Positions 1-8,714 of a DNA stretch of 64,000 bases are shown here, piece by piece. Position numbers and translations under genes: made by a program. The notes beneath the pieces are model-generated. The model was not told where the DNA came from and made no database searches. It was given only the letters and a program-made list of their open reading frames with translations. The stretch comes from Chlamydiales bacterium (lineage in GTDB: Bacteria; Chlamydiota; Chlamydiia; Chlamydiales; Criblamydiaceae): NCBI GenBank assembly GCA_024233575.1, contig JACKPN010000006.1:62001-126000 (forward strand), in the 5' to 3' direction. Position 1 is the stretch's first letter. Each line of letters opens with the position of its first letter.

Positions 1-1
1 T

Positions 2-547
2 TTACTCCTTATCTTTTTGCTCACGGGCTGCGCGCAGTACAAAGTACCTACTTCGCATTTTTGCGCTGCTCCTCATCCCCTGTATACCGTCATTCCACGG
101 CACCGCTGCCAGATCCGATGCTACGACCTCCCACACTGGGCAATGTGGGCGCTTTTCGGTAATGACGACGATGGTCTTTTCGGCGAATGCTGCAAGCCGC
201 CCTACCGCTGCTCCCAACACAACTGCATCAACAAGGCGCTGCGCTGGAACCTGCGCAATCCGCTCCATAATTTCTGCTTTTACGTCATCGGAAGCGCGCA
301 TTGCCAAAACAGCGAAGTAACGCTGTTAGAAATATCGCCGCAGAGATTCTGCATAGGACGCTACCGATCATGCAACGGCGTGAACTTCCCCAGCGATTGC
401 AGCTCTTTGTTCATTGCCCTTCACGGATGGAAGCCATTTATCTCGCTGAGGATTAAGCACTGCCCTCATCGAAGCAGCGACTTTTATATTGGCTGGCGCG
501 AGCGTGGCAACTTCGGCATCAAATGCAATCTCTTTAACAAGAAATGA
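2..547 (+). CDS. Cys-rich lipoprotein, 5' end outside window
   Basis: The reading frame is open from the window edge to TGA at 545-547, so the true start lies upstream. The first visible residues form the end of a lipoprotein signal peptide, LLLIFLLTGC, with the lipobox cysteine at 29-31. About 15 cysteines follow in roughly 170 residues. Near the middle is an RNPLHNF..FYVIG stretch, which reminds me of a family of uncharacterised proteins; I could not verify this. Codons end mostly in C, as in the neighbouring lpdA, which favours this frame over the antisense frame at 2-307. I infer a disulfide-rich, envelope-anchored protein, perhaps analogous to chlamydial cysteine-rich envelope proteins but not recognisably homologous. 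Function unknown. Confidence 0.55.
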   Translation, partial: LLLIFLLTGCAQYKVPTSHFCAAPHPLYTVIPRHRCQIRCYDLPHWAMWALFGNDDDGLFGECCKPPYRCSQHNCINKALRWNLRNPLHNFCFYVIGSAHCQNSEVTLLEISPQRFCIGRYRSCNGVNFPSDCSSLFIALHGWKPFISLRIKHCPHRSSDFYIGWRERGNFGIKCNLFNKK

Positions 548-552
548 TGGTC

Positions 553-581
553 TTGCGTCTGTAGGACAAGTATGGTAATCT
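553..581 (+). promoter_or_regulatory. Possible sigma-66/70-type promoter for lpdA
   Basis: TTGCGT at 553-558 and TAATCT at 576-581 are separated by 17 bp, in the 66-bp gap before lpdA. An AAGGTG ribosome-binding site follows at about 603-608. Only a pattern match. Confidence 0.3.
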
Positions 582-613
582 GGACGTTGTTTATTTGAAT
601 CCAAGGTGTTTAT

Positions 614-2044
614 ATGACCGCAACCGCTCAAGAATTTGATATCATTGTCATCGGTGCAGGCCCTGGCGGCTACCCCGCAGCGATCAAAGCAGCGCAACAT
701 GGGAAGAGGGTCGCACTGGTTGAAGCTAAGGAGCTGGGCGGCACCTGTTTGAACCGAGGATGCATCCCATCGAAGGCGCTGATCGCCAACGCAGAGATTT
801 GGAACAAAGTGATCCACGCTGCGGAATATGGGATCAACGTCGAAAATCCCTCTTTCGATTTTGGAAAAATGGCAGAAAGAAAAGATCAGGTTGTCGGCAA
901 GGTACGTTCCGGACTGACGACACTGATCAAAAGCAACAATATTACCCTGTTCCGTGGATTCGGTAAATTTATCTCTGCGAATGAGATCAAAGTCACCGGA
1001 GAAGAAAACGCTCTTCTCCGCGCCGATAAGATCATCATTGCTACAGGGTCGGAGCCGCGCAACATCCCCGCATTTCCTTTCGACCATGAACGCATCCTCG
1101 ATTCCACTTCGACATTGGAACTGACAAAGCTTCCGAAAAGCATCGTGATCGTTGGAGGCGGCGTCATCGGCTGTGAATTTGCATCCCTCTATCGCGAATT
1201 CAATGTAGAAGTCACCATCCTGGAGATGATGCCGACTCTGATTCCGATGGAGTGCAAAAGCGTTTCATCAGCTCTAACTAAAGCTTTTAAAAAGAAAGGG
1301 ATAGGCATCCGCACAGAAGCGATGGTCGAAGGGATCGACAGAACGAAAGAGGGTGTTTGCGTAAGACTTGCCGGAGGCGAAACAATGAATGCCGACATCG
1401 CCATCGTCGCTGTCGGACGCTCACTCAATACCGAAGGAATCGGCTTGGAAAATAGTGGAGTCATTGTCAAAGAGAATGGCCTCATCAGCGTTGACGATAA
1501 AATGGAAACCAATGTCCCCGGCATCTACGCGATAGGCGACATCGCATCGCGCTGGTGGTTGGCACACGTCGCCTCCCATCAAGGTCTTGTCGCTGCGAGC
1601 AACGCTTGTGGTGTCGAAGCGCATATGCACTACAATGCGGTACCGTCCGTAATTTTTACCGATCCGGAAATCGGCACCGTCGGCCTCACCCTTGAACAAG
1701 CAATCGAAGAAGGTTACAATGCCACTGTCGGCGCCTTCCCTTTCCAAGCGCTCGGCAAATCGCAAGCGACACTCGAAACCGAAGGATTTGCTCAGATCGT
1801 CACCGACAAAGACACCGGTCAGCTGCTTGGTGCGCAAGTGGTCGGTTACCAAGCGGCAACATTGGTAGCGGAGATGGGTGTGGCAATCGCCAATGAAATG
1901 ACCATCGAAAGCATTACCGATACTATCCACGCCCATCCCACCATCGCCGAGGTGTGGCTGGAAGCGGCGCTCGTTGCCAATGAAACACCATTGCATATCC
2001 CTCCAAAAGCGAAAAAGCGCAGCCCGGCGCACATGGAGGCATAG
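614..2044 (+). CDS. lpdA: Dihydrolipoamide dehydrogenase (E3)
   Basis: FAD/NAD-dependent disulfide oxidoreductase that reoxidises dihydrolipoyl groups of 2-oxoacid dehydrogenase complexes and the glycine cleavage system. The 476 residues match the family length. Visible landmarks are the FAD-binding GAGPGG at residues 14-19, the redox-active disulfide in GGTCLNRGCIPSK (Cys45/Cys50), the NAD-binding GGGVIGCE near 185, the ATGSEPR segment, and the C-terminal HAHPTIAE carrying the catalytic His used by the partner subunit. Gene order lpdA-lipA-T3SS is the arrangement I recall from chlamydial genomes (CT557-CT564 in C. trachomatis). The start is supported by an AAGGTG ribosome-binding site about 6 nt upstream. 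lipA starts 3 nt after the stop, so both lipoate-related functions are probably co-transcribed. Confidence 0.95.
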   Translation: MTATAQEFDIIVIGAGPGGYPAAIKAAQHGKRVALVEAKELGGTCLNRGCIPSKALIANAEIWNKVIHAAEYGINVENPSFDFGKMAERKDQVVGKVRSGLTTLIKSNNITLFRGFGKFISANEIKVTGEENALLRADKIIIATGSEPRNIPAFPFDHERILDSTSTLELTKLPKSIVIVGGGVIGCEFASLYREFNVEVTILEMMPTLIPMECKSVSSALTKAFKKKGIGIRTEAMVEGIDRTKEGVCVRLAGGETMNADIAIVAVGRSLNTEGIGLENSGVIVKENGLISVDDKMETNVPGIYAIGDIASRWWLAHVASHQGLVAASNACGVEAHMHYNAVPSVIFTDPEIGTVGLTLEQAIEEGYNATVGAFPFQALGKSQATLETEGFAQIVTDKDTGQLLGAQVVGYQAATLVAEMGVAIANEMTIESITDTIHAHPTIAEVWLEAALVANETPLHIPPKAKKRSPAHMEA

Positions 2045-2047
2045 CCA

Positions 2048-3025
2048 ATGTTGCAATCCGACCGCTTTGATACGCGTCCCAAGGTGAAAAAAAACAAGCT
2101 GAACATTCTACCGGATAATCCGGAGGTCGATGACAGCACAGGCGCTGTCGGCCGCGGACGCTTTCCTTCATGGCTGCATCGCAAACTGCCTAAAGGCGGC
2201 AATCTAAAGAAAACCGGCAACGTCATCAGTGACAACCGACTGCATACCGTCTGCGAAGAGGCGAAATGCCCTAACCTCCTTGAATGCTGGTCGAAGAAAA
2301 CAGCGACTTTCCTCATTATGGGCAAGGAGTGTACCCGTGCTTGCGGCTTCTGCGATATTGACTTCAATAAAGCGCCTAAACCCTTGGAAGCCGACGAACC
2401 GGAACGCGTTGCCGACTCCGTGAAAAAGCTCGGTCTGAAACACGTAGTCATCACCATGGTAGCGCGCGATGATCTCCCCAACCAGGGAGCAGAACATATC
2501 GTCAATGTGATCGAAGCAGTCCGTGGTATTGACCCCAGTATCACAGTGGAAGTGCTTACCTCTGACTTTCAAGGGGACTACAGCGCTCTAGACATCGTTC
2601 TTAATGCGAGACCGGAAATCTTCAATCACAACCTCGAGACCGTACGCGCATTAACGCATCGCGTTCGCAACAAAGCTACTTATGATCGCTCATTGCAGAT
2701 CTTGCGTCATGCTCACGCATTTGCCAAAGAGCATGGCATGTTCGTTAAAAGCGGGCTCATGCTTGGGCTTGGCGAAACACAAGAACAGGTGGAAGAGGCG
2801 ATCCGCGACCTCCATAGCATAGGCTGCGACATCATCACCATGGGACAATATTTACAACCCAACCACAAGAAGCTGTTAGTGAAAGAGTTCATCACACCGG
2901 CACTCTTCAAACACTATGAAGAGTACGGCTACCGTACCGGAGTTAAGCAGATGTACTGCGGTCCATTTATCCGGTCCAGCTATAATGCCGATATGGTCAT
3001 CGAAAAGATTCGTAACAAAGGTTAA
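2048..3025 (+). CDS. lipA: Lipoyl synthase
   Basis: Radical-SAM enzyme that inserts two sulfurs into octanoyl-protein to make lipoyl cofactors. Both iron-sulfur cluster motifs are visible: the family-specific auxiliary cluster ligands (Cys69, Cys74, Cys80, in CEEAKCPNLLEC) and the radical-SAM CxxxCxxC (Cys95, Cys99, Cys102, in CTRACGFC). The length of 325 aa is slightly above the usual ~300-320 because of a ~35-residue N-terminal extension rich in charged residues. The SD GGAGG at 2036-2040 overlaps the end of lpdA, so translation is probably coupled. The role pairs directly with lpdA: LipA makes the cofactor that LpdA recycles. Confidence 0.95.
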   Translation: MLQSDRFDTRPKVKKNKLNILPDNPEVDDSTGAVGRGRFPSWLHRKLPKGGNLKKTGNVISDNRLHTVCEEAKCPNLLECWSKKTATFLIMGKECTRACGFCDIDFNKAPKPLEADEPERVADSVKKLGLKHVVITMVARDDLPNQGAEHIVNVIEAVRGIDPSITVEVLTSDFQGDYSALDIVLNARPEIFNHNLETVRALTHRVRNKATYDRSLQILRHAHAFAKEHGMFVKSGLMLGLGETQEQVEEAIRDLHSIGCDIITMGQYLQPNHKKLLVKEFITPALFKHYEEYGYRTGVKQMYCGPFIRSSYNADMVIEKIRNKG

Positions 3026-3030
3026 CACCT

Positions 3031-3939
3031 ATGAGTAATCAACTTCCTGAAGATTTGCCTGTCGCTAACGCTGTAGACACCACCATCCTGATGCATCGCG
3101 AAGCACACTTTAGCGGCGATTTCGCCACAATGATCGCCTACTATGAACAAGGAGGTAAAGGGGTATCCAAAGATTTCGAGCTTAACAGGATCATCGAGCT
3201 TGCTGCTATCGAACGTGCAATGAACAAAAACATGGCCCCGCTGATGCTCACCGGAGCTGATGCCGAAAAAATCGCCCGCGCAAGAGCAGCATACCAAAAA
3301 CTCCAAAACATTTACGAGTCCGACAAAGAAAGCAATGTTATTTCACGGCTGATCAGTGACCTGATCCTCAGCGAAGAAGAGGTCCCCAACGCCGAGATCG
3401 ATGCTCTCGTTGAGCACCGCGATGCTGCCGTTCCCGCTCTGATCGAACTGATTCGCGCCGAAGACTTCTACGATCCTCTCTTTCCGGGATACGGTCTGGC
3501 GCCCCTTGCTGCGCTCCACTGCTTGGAAAAGATGGGCGACAAACGCGCGATCATGCCGCTGTTCGAAATGATCGGCTCCTCGGATCTGTTCAGCGAAGAG
3601 ATAGCTCTATTCGCCCTAAAAAAAATCGGCAAGCCGGCAAAAGATTTTCTACTCAAGATCGTCAGCAGCCATCCGATCACCGAAGACAATGAAAAAGCGG
3701 CTATTGCACTGATCCACTTCAAAGAAGATAGCGACGTTGCCTCCTACTGTCTGAAAACGCTCCAAAACCTGGAGTTCCGCCAAGCGATACCATTAGCCAA
3801 CTACCTTGCCCTAGCCTGTGAAGGGCTGACCGACCCTGATGAACAGGCTGACTTTCGCTTGATGCTTGACGACCGCAGCACTCCTGACATGGTCAAGGAT
3901 GACATCAAATGCATCTGTAACTCATGGGCAAGATATTAA
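3031..3939 (+). CDS. HEAT-repeat-like protein between lipA and sctJ
   Basis: A 302-residue soluble protein without signal peptide or membrane segments. The C-terminal half reads as paired helices typical of HEAT or PBS-lyase-type repeats: 'LAALHCLEKMGDKRAIMPL', 'ALFALKKIGKPAKDFLL', 'AAIALIHFKEDSDVASY'. These suggest an alpha-solenoid scaffold. It begins 5 nt after the lipA stop and ends about 110 nt before sctJ. I recall no gene at this position in Chlamydia trachomatis, so it may be specific to environmental chlamydiae. A T3SS-associated adaptor or chaperone role is conceivable from position alone. No catalytic motif is visible and the function is unknown. Confidence 0.8.
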   Translation: MSNQLPEDLPVANAVDTTILMHREAHFSGDFATMIAYYEQGGKGVSKDFELNRIIELAAIERAMNKNMAPLMLTGADAEKIARARAAYQKLQNIYESDKESNVISRLISDLILSEEEVPNAEIDALVEHRDAAVPALIELIRAEDFYDPLFPGYGLAPLAALHCLEKMGDKRAIMPLFEMIGSSDLFSEEIALFALKKIGKPAKDFLLKIVSSHPITEDNEKAAIALIHFKEDSDVASYCLKTLQNLEFRQAIPLANYLALACEGLTDPDEQADFRLMLDDRSTPDMVKDDIKCICNSWARY

Positions 3940-4048
3940 ATTATAAATTACTCTTACTATTATCTCGTTACATTTACTTTTATCTTTATTGTTCTTTCTG
4001 TTACGATGAAAATACCGGAATTTTATGACGCTACCTAAGGACTCTGTC

Positions 4049-5110
4049 ATGCTAAATGCCGCAATCCCTAGAATTTTCAAGAAAAATTTTCTTCCTCTTC
4101 TTTTGCTCTGTTTCTGCCTTCCCCTATTAACGAGCTGCGATTCGAGGAAAACCATCGTCCATGGTTTAGATGAAAAAGAGGCAAACGAGATCATCGTGTT
4201 CCTTGCAAGCAAAGGCATTGAAGCTGGCAAAGTACAAAACACTGAAGGTACCGGCTCAGGACCGCAAAAGCAAGTGTTATGGGACATTGCCGTCGATAAC
4301 GACGTCTCAAAAGAAGCGATGTCTGAGCTAAATCAAAGCGGCCTTCCCCGACGTCGAGGTCAAAATCTTCTGAACATTTTCTCTAATGTCGGCCTCGTTC
4401 CAACAGATATGCAAGAGAAGATCCGTTACCAGGCAGGCCTTGCGGAACAGATAGCCAGCACCATCCGTAAAATCGATGGCGTCCTTGATGCCGAAGTGCA
4501 GATCTCTTTTCCTGAAGACGATCCGCTCAATCCGGGAAAGAAAAAAGAGGATATCACCGCATCTGTTTATGTCAAACATTCCGGCGTCCTGGACAATCCT
4601 AATGCACACTTGGCGACTAAGATCCGCCGCCTTGTGACCGGCAGTGTCACGGGTCTCAAGTATGACAATGTCACCCTCATCCTGGATCGTGCTCGCTATA
4701 GCGACTACCCCGTCGGCGGCTTCGCCAATACTGAAGAGGCCAAACAGTATGTAAACATCTGGGGCATGGTAATTGCTAAAGAATCCGTAACACGTTTCCG
4801 TATTGTTTTCTTCTCGATGGTTGTCGTCCTGCTCCTCGGCATCCTTGCCTTCATCTGGTTAGGATGGAAGCTATTCCCTCTACTTGAAAGCCATGGCGGT
4901 CTGAAGAAGCTCTTCACACTAAAACCGATCTCTGGTGAAGAGGGTGAAGCAGGGGAAGATAGCTCTGAAAAGAAAGAAAAAAACGCTGAAAAACAACCTG
5001 AAAAGAAAGAAAAAACAGCTGCATCAAGCGAACCTGATGAAAATATCTCCGACGCAGCGGTCGATGCCGAATTTGAAGGTGAACTTGACGAAGAGGAAGA
5101 AGAAGAGTAA
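4049..5110 (+). CDS. sctJ: T3SS inner-membrane ring lipoprotein SctJ
   Basis: YscJ/PrgK/FliF-family lipoprotein forming the inner-membrane ring of the injectisome. A signal peptide with lipobox LLTSC is followed by the two ring-building domains. These include the characteristic 'IRYQAGLAEQIASTIRKIDGVLDAEVQISFP' region (given here only as a landmark, residues ~120-150) and a predicted transmembrane helix near residue 265 (VVVLLLGILAFIWLGW). The C-terminal tail is long, Lys/Glu-rich and very acidic at the end. I place the start at 4049 because AAGGA sits 7 nt upstream; an in-frame ATG at 4025 lacks such a site. It is the first T3SS gene of a tightly packed run sctJ-K-L-R-S-T, matching the chlamydial order CT559-CT564. 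Confidence 0.93.
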   Translation: MLNAAIPRIFKKNFLPLLLLCFCLPLLTSCDSRKTIVHGLDEKEANEIIVFLASKGIEAGKVQNTEGTGSGPQKQVLWDIAVDNDVSKEAMSELNQSGLPRRRGQNLLNIFSNVGLVPTDMQEKIRYQAGLAEQIASTIRKIDGVLDAEVQISFPEDDPLNPGKKKEDITASVYVKHSGVLDNPNAHLATKIRRLVTGSVTGLKYDNVTLILDRARYSDYPVGGFANTEEAKQYVNIWGMVIAKESVTRFRIVFFSMVVVLLLGILAFIWLGWKLFPLLESHGGLKKLFTLKPISGEEGEAGEDSSEKKEKNAEKQPEKKEKTAASSEPDENISDAAVDAEFEGELDEEEEEE

Positions 5111-5128
5111 TACGGGACAAAAGCATAG

Positions 5129-6004
5129 ATGTCGATGAGTCCGCGAAGCAAAATGGTATTGAAGCTATTCATGAACCGCTACCATGGCGGTTCGCTGGAT
5201 TCGCTGGCCCAGCTTCTCCCTGAACAAGAATTGCAAGAGCTCCGAGCTTTAGAGGTAAGCAGCAGCAATACTGCTGCCCTTCTGCAGCAACCTTATCAAT
5301 ATGCCGTACGCGTTCACTACTCCTGGATAGCTCCCCTTCTTGAAAAATATACTCCTGAGCAGCAACAGCTTTTTCTTTCAGCCTTCCCAGATAACCAACG
5401 ACAGCGGCTAGGCAAGCTGTTAAAAATCAAGGCATCGGAAACTTCGCTCCCTCCGATAACAAGAAAATTCCTGTTAAATCGCTTACTTCTGCCTTTAACG
5501 GCAGAAAAAGATTGCCTGCCCCGCGAACTTCTCGATAGCAACGAGTTAACCCCCTTGCTATCATGGAGCAAGAAAGAGCTGATGATGCTGATCGACTATC
5601 TCGGACTTTATGATCTTGCTGAGAAAGCACGTTATATTGTCGACAAAGTAAAATTAAAAAACATTTTCAATTGTCTGACCCCGAAAAAAATCGAATTCAT
5701 GCGACGATGTCAGAAATATAGCGAACAGTTGTCGATGTCTGAACTCGACCTTGACCAATGGAACGGCGACTGCGGTAGATTGGGAGAATTGCTCCATTTG
5801 CGCGGGCTGTTCCGCTTAGGTAAAGCTCTTTGCGGGCAACAGAAGGAGCTTATATGGCACCTGACACATATTCTCGATACGGGAAGAGGAAAAATTCTCA
5901 TGAGATGCTACAATAGCGAAGAGATTCCCAATGTCACGCCGATCCTCCAGCAACAGGTATTGCGGACAATGAACCATCTAAAACCTAAGGGCGAAAGTGA
6001 ATAA
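5129..6004 (+). CDS. SctK-position T3SS cytoplasmic protein
   Basis: A 291-residue soluble protein between sctJ and sctL, where Chlamydia carries CT560. In other systems the equivalent slot encodes SctK (PscK/OrgA-like), which links the sorting platform to the inner ring. I see Leu-rich helical sequence but no diagnostic motif, so the assignment rests on position. Two in-frame ATGs occur at 5129 and 5135, and neither has a strong Shine-Dalgarno. The 3' end overlaps the sctL start by 8 nt, arguing for coupled translation and a shared complex. Confidence 0.65.
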   Translation: MSMSPRSKMVLKLFMNRYHGGSLDSLAQLLPEQELQELRALEVSSSNTAALLQQPYQYAVRVHYSWIAPLLEKYTPEQQQLFLSAFPDNQRQRLGKLLKIKASETSLPPITRKFLLNRLLLPLTAEKDCLPRELLDSNELTPLLSWSKKELMMLIDYLGLYDLAEKARYIVDKVKLKNIFNCLTPKKIEFMRRCQKYSEQLSMSELDLDQWNGDCGRLGELLHLRGLFRLGKALCGQQKELIWHLTHILDTGRGKILMRCYNSEEIPNVTPILQQQVLRTMNHLKPKGESE

Positions 6005-6647
6005 GAGTAAAAAACTATTTACCCTGATCCACGACGACAGCGTTCACGGCGCACCTGATACGAAAGTGATCCCCGCCGATGAGTTTTCAAAGTTATGCGA
6101 TTCTGCTGAAATTCTTCGTGCTGTCAAAGAGGATGCGGAAAAGTATAAGATTACTGTTGCCAAAGATTGTGAAGAGATCAAAGAGAAAGCGTATCTCGAC
6201 GGTTATGCTGCAGGATTTGAAGAATGGGCCAAACAAATCGCTTTTCTTGAGCAGGAGCGCCACAAAGTCAGTGAAGAGTTTAACAGGGTACTCGCTCCTA
6301 TCGCCCTTAAGGCAGCGCAAAAGATCGTCGGCGAGCACCTCGCAGCTTCTCAAGAAGCGATCTACCATATCGTCAAAAAGGCACTGCAGCCTGTCATCCA
6401 ACATAAAAAGATCACCATTTATGTTAACCGCAGCGACCTCGACACTCTCGAACAGCATCGACAAGACCTCAAAAATCTTTTTGAAAGCATCGAGGTTCTG
6501 TCGTTGAGAGAACGCGACGATATCACTCCCGGCGGTTGCGTGATCGAGACCGAAGGCGGCATCATCAATGCCCAATTGGAAAACCAATGGCTAGTGTTAG
6601 AAAAAGCTTTTGAGCAGTTAGTCAAACAAAAAGAAACTGTCCACTAA
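5997..6647 (+). CDS. sctL: T3SS stator protein SctL
   Basis: SctL/FliH-type regulator that connects the SctN ATPase to the sorting platform. The 216 residues show a long charged helical N-terminal half (DAEKYKITVAKDCEEIKEKA...) and a conserved C-terminal FliH-like region with 'ALQPVIQHKKITIYVN' and 'DDITPGGCVIETEGGIINAQL'. The latter is the typical ending of YscL/FliH proteins. GTG at 5997 is the start, with AAGG about 6 nt upstream. It overlaps the sctK-position gene and precedes sctR by 9 nt, as in Chlamydia (CT561). Confidence 0.88.
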   Translation: MNKSKKLFTLIHDDSVHGAPDTKVIPADEFSKLCDSAEILRAVKEDAEKYKITVAKDCEEIKEKAYLDGYAAGFEEWAKQIAFLEQERHKVSEEFNRVLAPIALKAAQKIVGEHLAASQEAIYHIVKKALQPVIQHKKITIYVNRSDLDTLEQHRQDLKNLFESIEVLSLRERDDITPGGCVIETEGGIINAQLENQWLVLEKAFEQLVKQKETVH

Positions 6648-6656
6648 GGTTGTATC

Positions 6657-7571
6657 ATGACGATGCGCTGTCCTAACATTTTGAATTTAAGAACAATGCT
6701 GATGCTGCTCGCAGCGATTGCAGTATTATGGGTCAGTCCGGAGCAATTATTTTCTCAAGACGATATCCCCTCTGAAGTCGAAAAGAATCTCCCTCTTCCT
6801 CTCGAACAGCGGCAAATCATCAGACGCGCCGCTGAAGAGCGCACCAAGATGATCCAAGAAGAGATCAAAAAAGACATCTATGCACCGTTCGATAATTTCG
6901 AGCGCCCTTCGCTGATTACGCAGGCTGTCGCTCTTTCGATATTTGCTCTGCTCCCTTTCATCATCATGATCCTTACCTCCTTTATGAAGATGGTGATCGT
7001 GCTGTCGTTGCTGCGAAACGCCCTAGGCGTGCAGCAAGCACCCCCTAACCAAATCATCAACGGCATCGCCTTTCTTCTCAGCCTCTTCATCATGTACCCC
7101 ACCGCTGTGGAAATGTATGATGTCGCACAAGGCGCCATTGCCCGCTATCAAGCCCCTGACTCGCTAGTGTCTCCAGGGTCGTCCACATACGTTATCCGCA
7201 TCGCCGATGAGGCCAAAGAACCTCTGCGCCAATTCCTCAAACGCAACTCTTCCGTTAAGCACCATGCTCTTTTCTTCCGGATGGCATACCGCGTTCTTCC
7301 TGAGCAGCATCGCGAGAACCTCAAGCCCGATGATTTCATGATTCTCGTTCCTTCCTATATCACTAGCCAGCTGAAGGACGCCTTCGAGATCGGAGTACTC
7401 ATCTACATTCCGTTTTTCGTCATCGACCTGGTCACTTCCAATATTTTGTTGGCCATGGGAATGATGATGCTTTCGCCCGTCACCATTTCGATGCCGCTGA
7501 AGCTGTTCCTGCTGGTGATGCTCGACGGATGGACGTTGTTGATCGAAGGACTTGTTAATACATTCCGCTAA
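6657..7571 (+). CDS. sctR: T3SS export gate protein SctR
   Basis: FliP/YscR-family component of the SctRST export gate. The core shows the expected membrane segments and motifs: 'LTSFMKMVIVLSLLRNALG', 'QQAPPNQIINGIAFLLSLFIM', and a C-terminal 'MGMMMLSPVTISMPLKLFL' followed by 'LDGWTLLIEGL'. At 304 aa it is longer than the usual ~215-residue SctR. An N-terminal segment with a signal-like helix (MLMLLAAIAVLWVSP) and a charged linker of ~60 residues precedes the core, an extension I recall from chlamydial CT562. It is followed by sctS and sctT without gaps, so the gate proteins are co-expressed. Confidence 0.95.
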   Translation: MTMRCPNILNLRTMLMLLAAIAVLWVSPEQLFSQDDIPSEVEKNLPLPLEQRQIIRRAAEERTKMIQEEIKKDIYAPFDNFERPSLITQAVALSIFALLPFIIMILTSFMKMVIVLSLLRNALGVQQAPPNQIINGIAFLLSLFIMYPTAVEMYDVAQGAIARYQAPDSLVSPGSSTYVIRIADEAKEPLRQFLKRNSSVKHHALFFRMAYRVLPEQHRENLKPDDFMILVPSYITSQLKDAFEIGVLIYIPFFVIDLVTSNILLAMGMMMLSPVTISMPLKLFLLVMLDGWTLLIEGLVNTFR

Positions 7572-7586
7572 GTGAGGTAGCGTGCC

Positions 7587-7865
7587 ATGTTTCAAACTCA
7601 AGTTGTCCAGCTAGCCTACCAAGGCCTGCTGCTGATTTTGTTGCTATCGGCGCCGCCGATCTTGGTCAGCATGTTTTTTGGTATTCTGGTCGCCATCTTT
7701 CAAGCTGCGACACAGATCCAGGAGCAGACCCTTTCCTTCACCATTAAACTTGTTGCGGTCACCCTAACACTGATGTTTATGGGAGGATGGCTGGGAGCGC
7801 AGATCATGTCCTTTGCCATGAACATCTTTACCCACTTTCCGCAATGGAGCCTTGGATCGGGTTAA
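7587..7865 (+). CDS. sctS: T3SS export gate protein SctS
   Basis: FliQ/YscS-family membrane protein of 92 residues with two transmembrane helices. It carries the family signature around 'LLLSAPPILVSMFFGILVAIFQAATQIQEQTL' (landmark residues ~17-50) and a second hydrophobic helix ending 'FTHFPQWSLGSG'. In the assembled injectisome, SctS wraps around the SctR/SctT helical core. It lies 15 nt after sctR and 3 nt before sctT, the canonical R-S-T order. Confidence 0.95.
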   Translation: MFQTQVVQLAYQGLLLILLLSAPPILVSMFFGILVAIFQAATQIQEQTLSFTIKLVAVTLTLMFMGGWLGAQIMSFAMNIFTHFPQWSLGSG

Positions 7866-7868
7866 TGT

Positions 7869-8714
7869 ATGAGCATCTTTCTCGACATTTTTATTAGCAG
7901 CGTTTTCTACGACAACCCATTGTTGTTGCTTTCCATGCTGTTTATTTTCTTTGGTCGCATGCTGCCTATCATTGCGCTGTCGCCGTTCCTTGGATCGCGC
8001 GTGCTTCCGCACCCCGTTAAGATCGCTCTTGCGTTATCGCTGTTTACCATCTTCCTTCCCCGGCTACTGACTGTAACGACCATTCCACCGAACTTCAACT
8101 TCATCTTGCTGATGTATGTCATTAAAGAGATGTTCATTGGGATTATTCTCGGTACGCTGATGAGCTTACCTTTTATCATTGCGCAAAGCGCGGGGATGCT
8201 TATCGACCATCAGCGCGGGGGCGCCAGCTTACAGGTCAATGACCCGACGATTCAAAACCAATCGTCGCCGCTCGGTACCCTCTTCAATATGTCGCTGGTG
8301 TATATTTTTTTCCTGATCGACGGTCCCTTTCTTTTTCTTGATGCGATCATGACCTCGTATGAGCTGATCCCTCCTGATAAGTTTTTCAATCCCGCCTTTT
8401 TCGCACGCGATTCGCTATCTTGGCATGCGTCGATCAAGCTATTCAATCAGGTGATGATCATGTCAGTACAGCTGGCAACGCCTGCACTGATAGCGATCCT
8501 GATGACAGACTCGTTCCTTGGCCTTGCCAACCGTCTGGCCCCGCAAGTGCAGATCACCTTCCTCGGCATGCCTCTTAAGTCCCTGTTGGGTCTAACTGTC
8601 GTATGTCTAGGGTATAAATTAATGGTGAAGCAGATGATCAGCGACTCCCATTACTGGCTAAACGCCATTGCCGAATACATCAGTATGTTTGGTATTGGAA
8701 CGACATCGATTTAG
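7869..8714 (+). CDS. sctT: T3SS export gate protein SctT
   Basis: FliR/YscT-family protein of 281 residues with several transmembrane helices. Recognisable parts are 'FFGRMLPIIALSPFLGSRVLP' near the N terminus, 'FIIAQSAGMLIDHQRGG', 'DPTIQNQSSPLGTLF', and 'ATPALIAILMTDSFLGLANRLAPQ'. It completes the sctR-S-T gate. The stop TAG at 8712-8714 overlaps the convergent PLP dehydratase stop by 3 nt, so no terminator separates the two transcription units. The rest of the T3SS (sctC, sctN, sctQ, sctU, sctV) is not in this window. Confidence 0.95.
   Translation: MSIFLDIFISSVFYDNPLLLLSMLFIFFGRMLPIIALSPFLGSRVLPHPVKIALALSLFTIFLPRLLTVTTIPPNFNFILLMYVIKEMFIGIILGTLMSLPFIIAQSAGMLIDHQRGGASLQVNDPTIQNQSSPLGTLFNMSLVYIFFLIDGPFLFLDAIMTSYELIPPDKFFNPAFFARDSLSWHASIKLFNQVMIMSVQLATPALIAILMTDSFLGLANRLAPQVQITFLGMPLKSLLGLTVVCLGYKLMVKQMISDSHYWLNAIAEYISMFGIGTTSI

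Noticed and set aside
2..307. Minus-strand frame opposite the left-edge lipoprotein
   Set aside because: It starts after two in-frame stops (326-328, 368-370). The plus-strand frame has a lipobox and the genome's C-ending codon use, so the minus frame is most likely antisense.
368..1087. Long minus-strand frame across the lpdA start
   Set aside because: It lies mostly inside the unmistakable lpdA coding region and has shadow-like composition.
1558..1575. TTGGCACACGTCGCC inside lpdA as a second sigma-54 site
   Set aside because: The -12 TTGC element is absent at the required spacing and it is inside coding sequence.
4705..5172. Ser-rich minus-strand frame
   Set aside because: Antisense of the Glu/Lys-rich tail of sctJ, not a gene.
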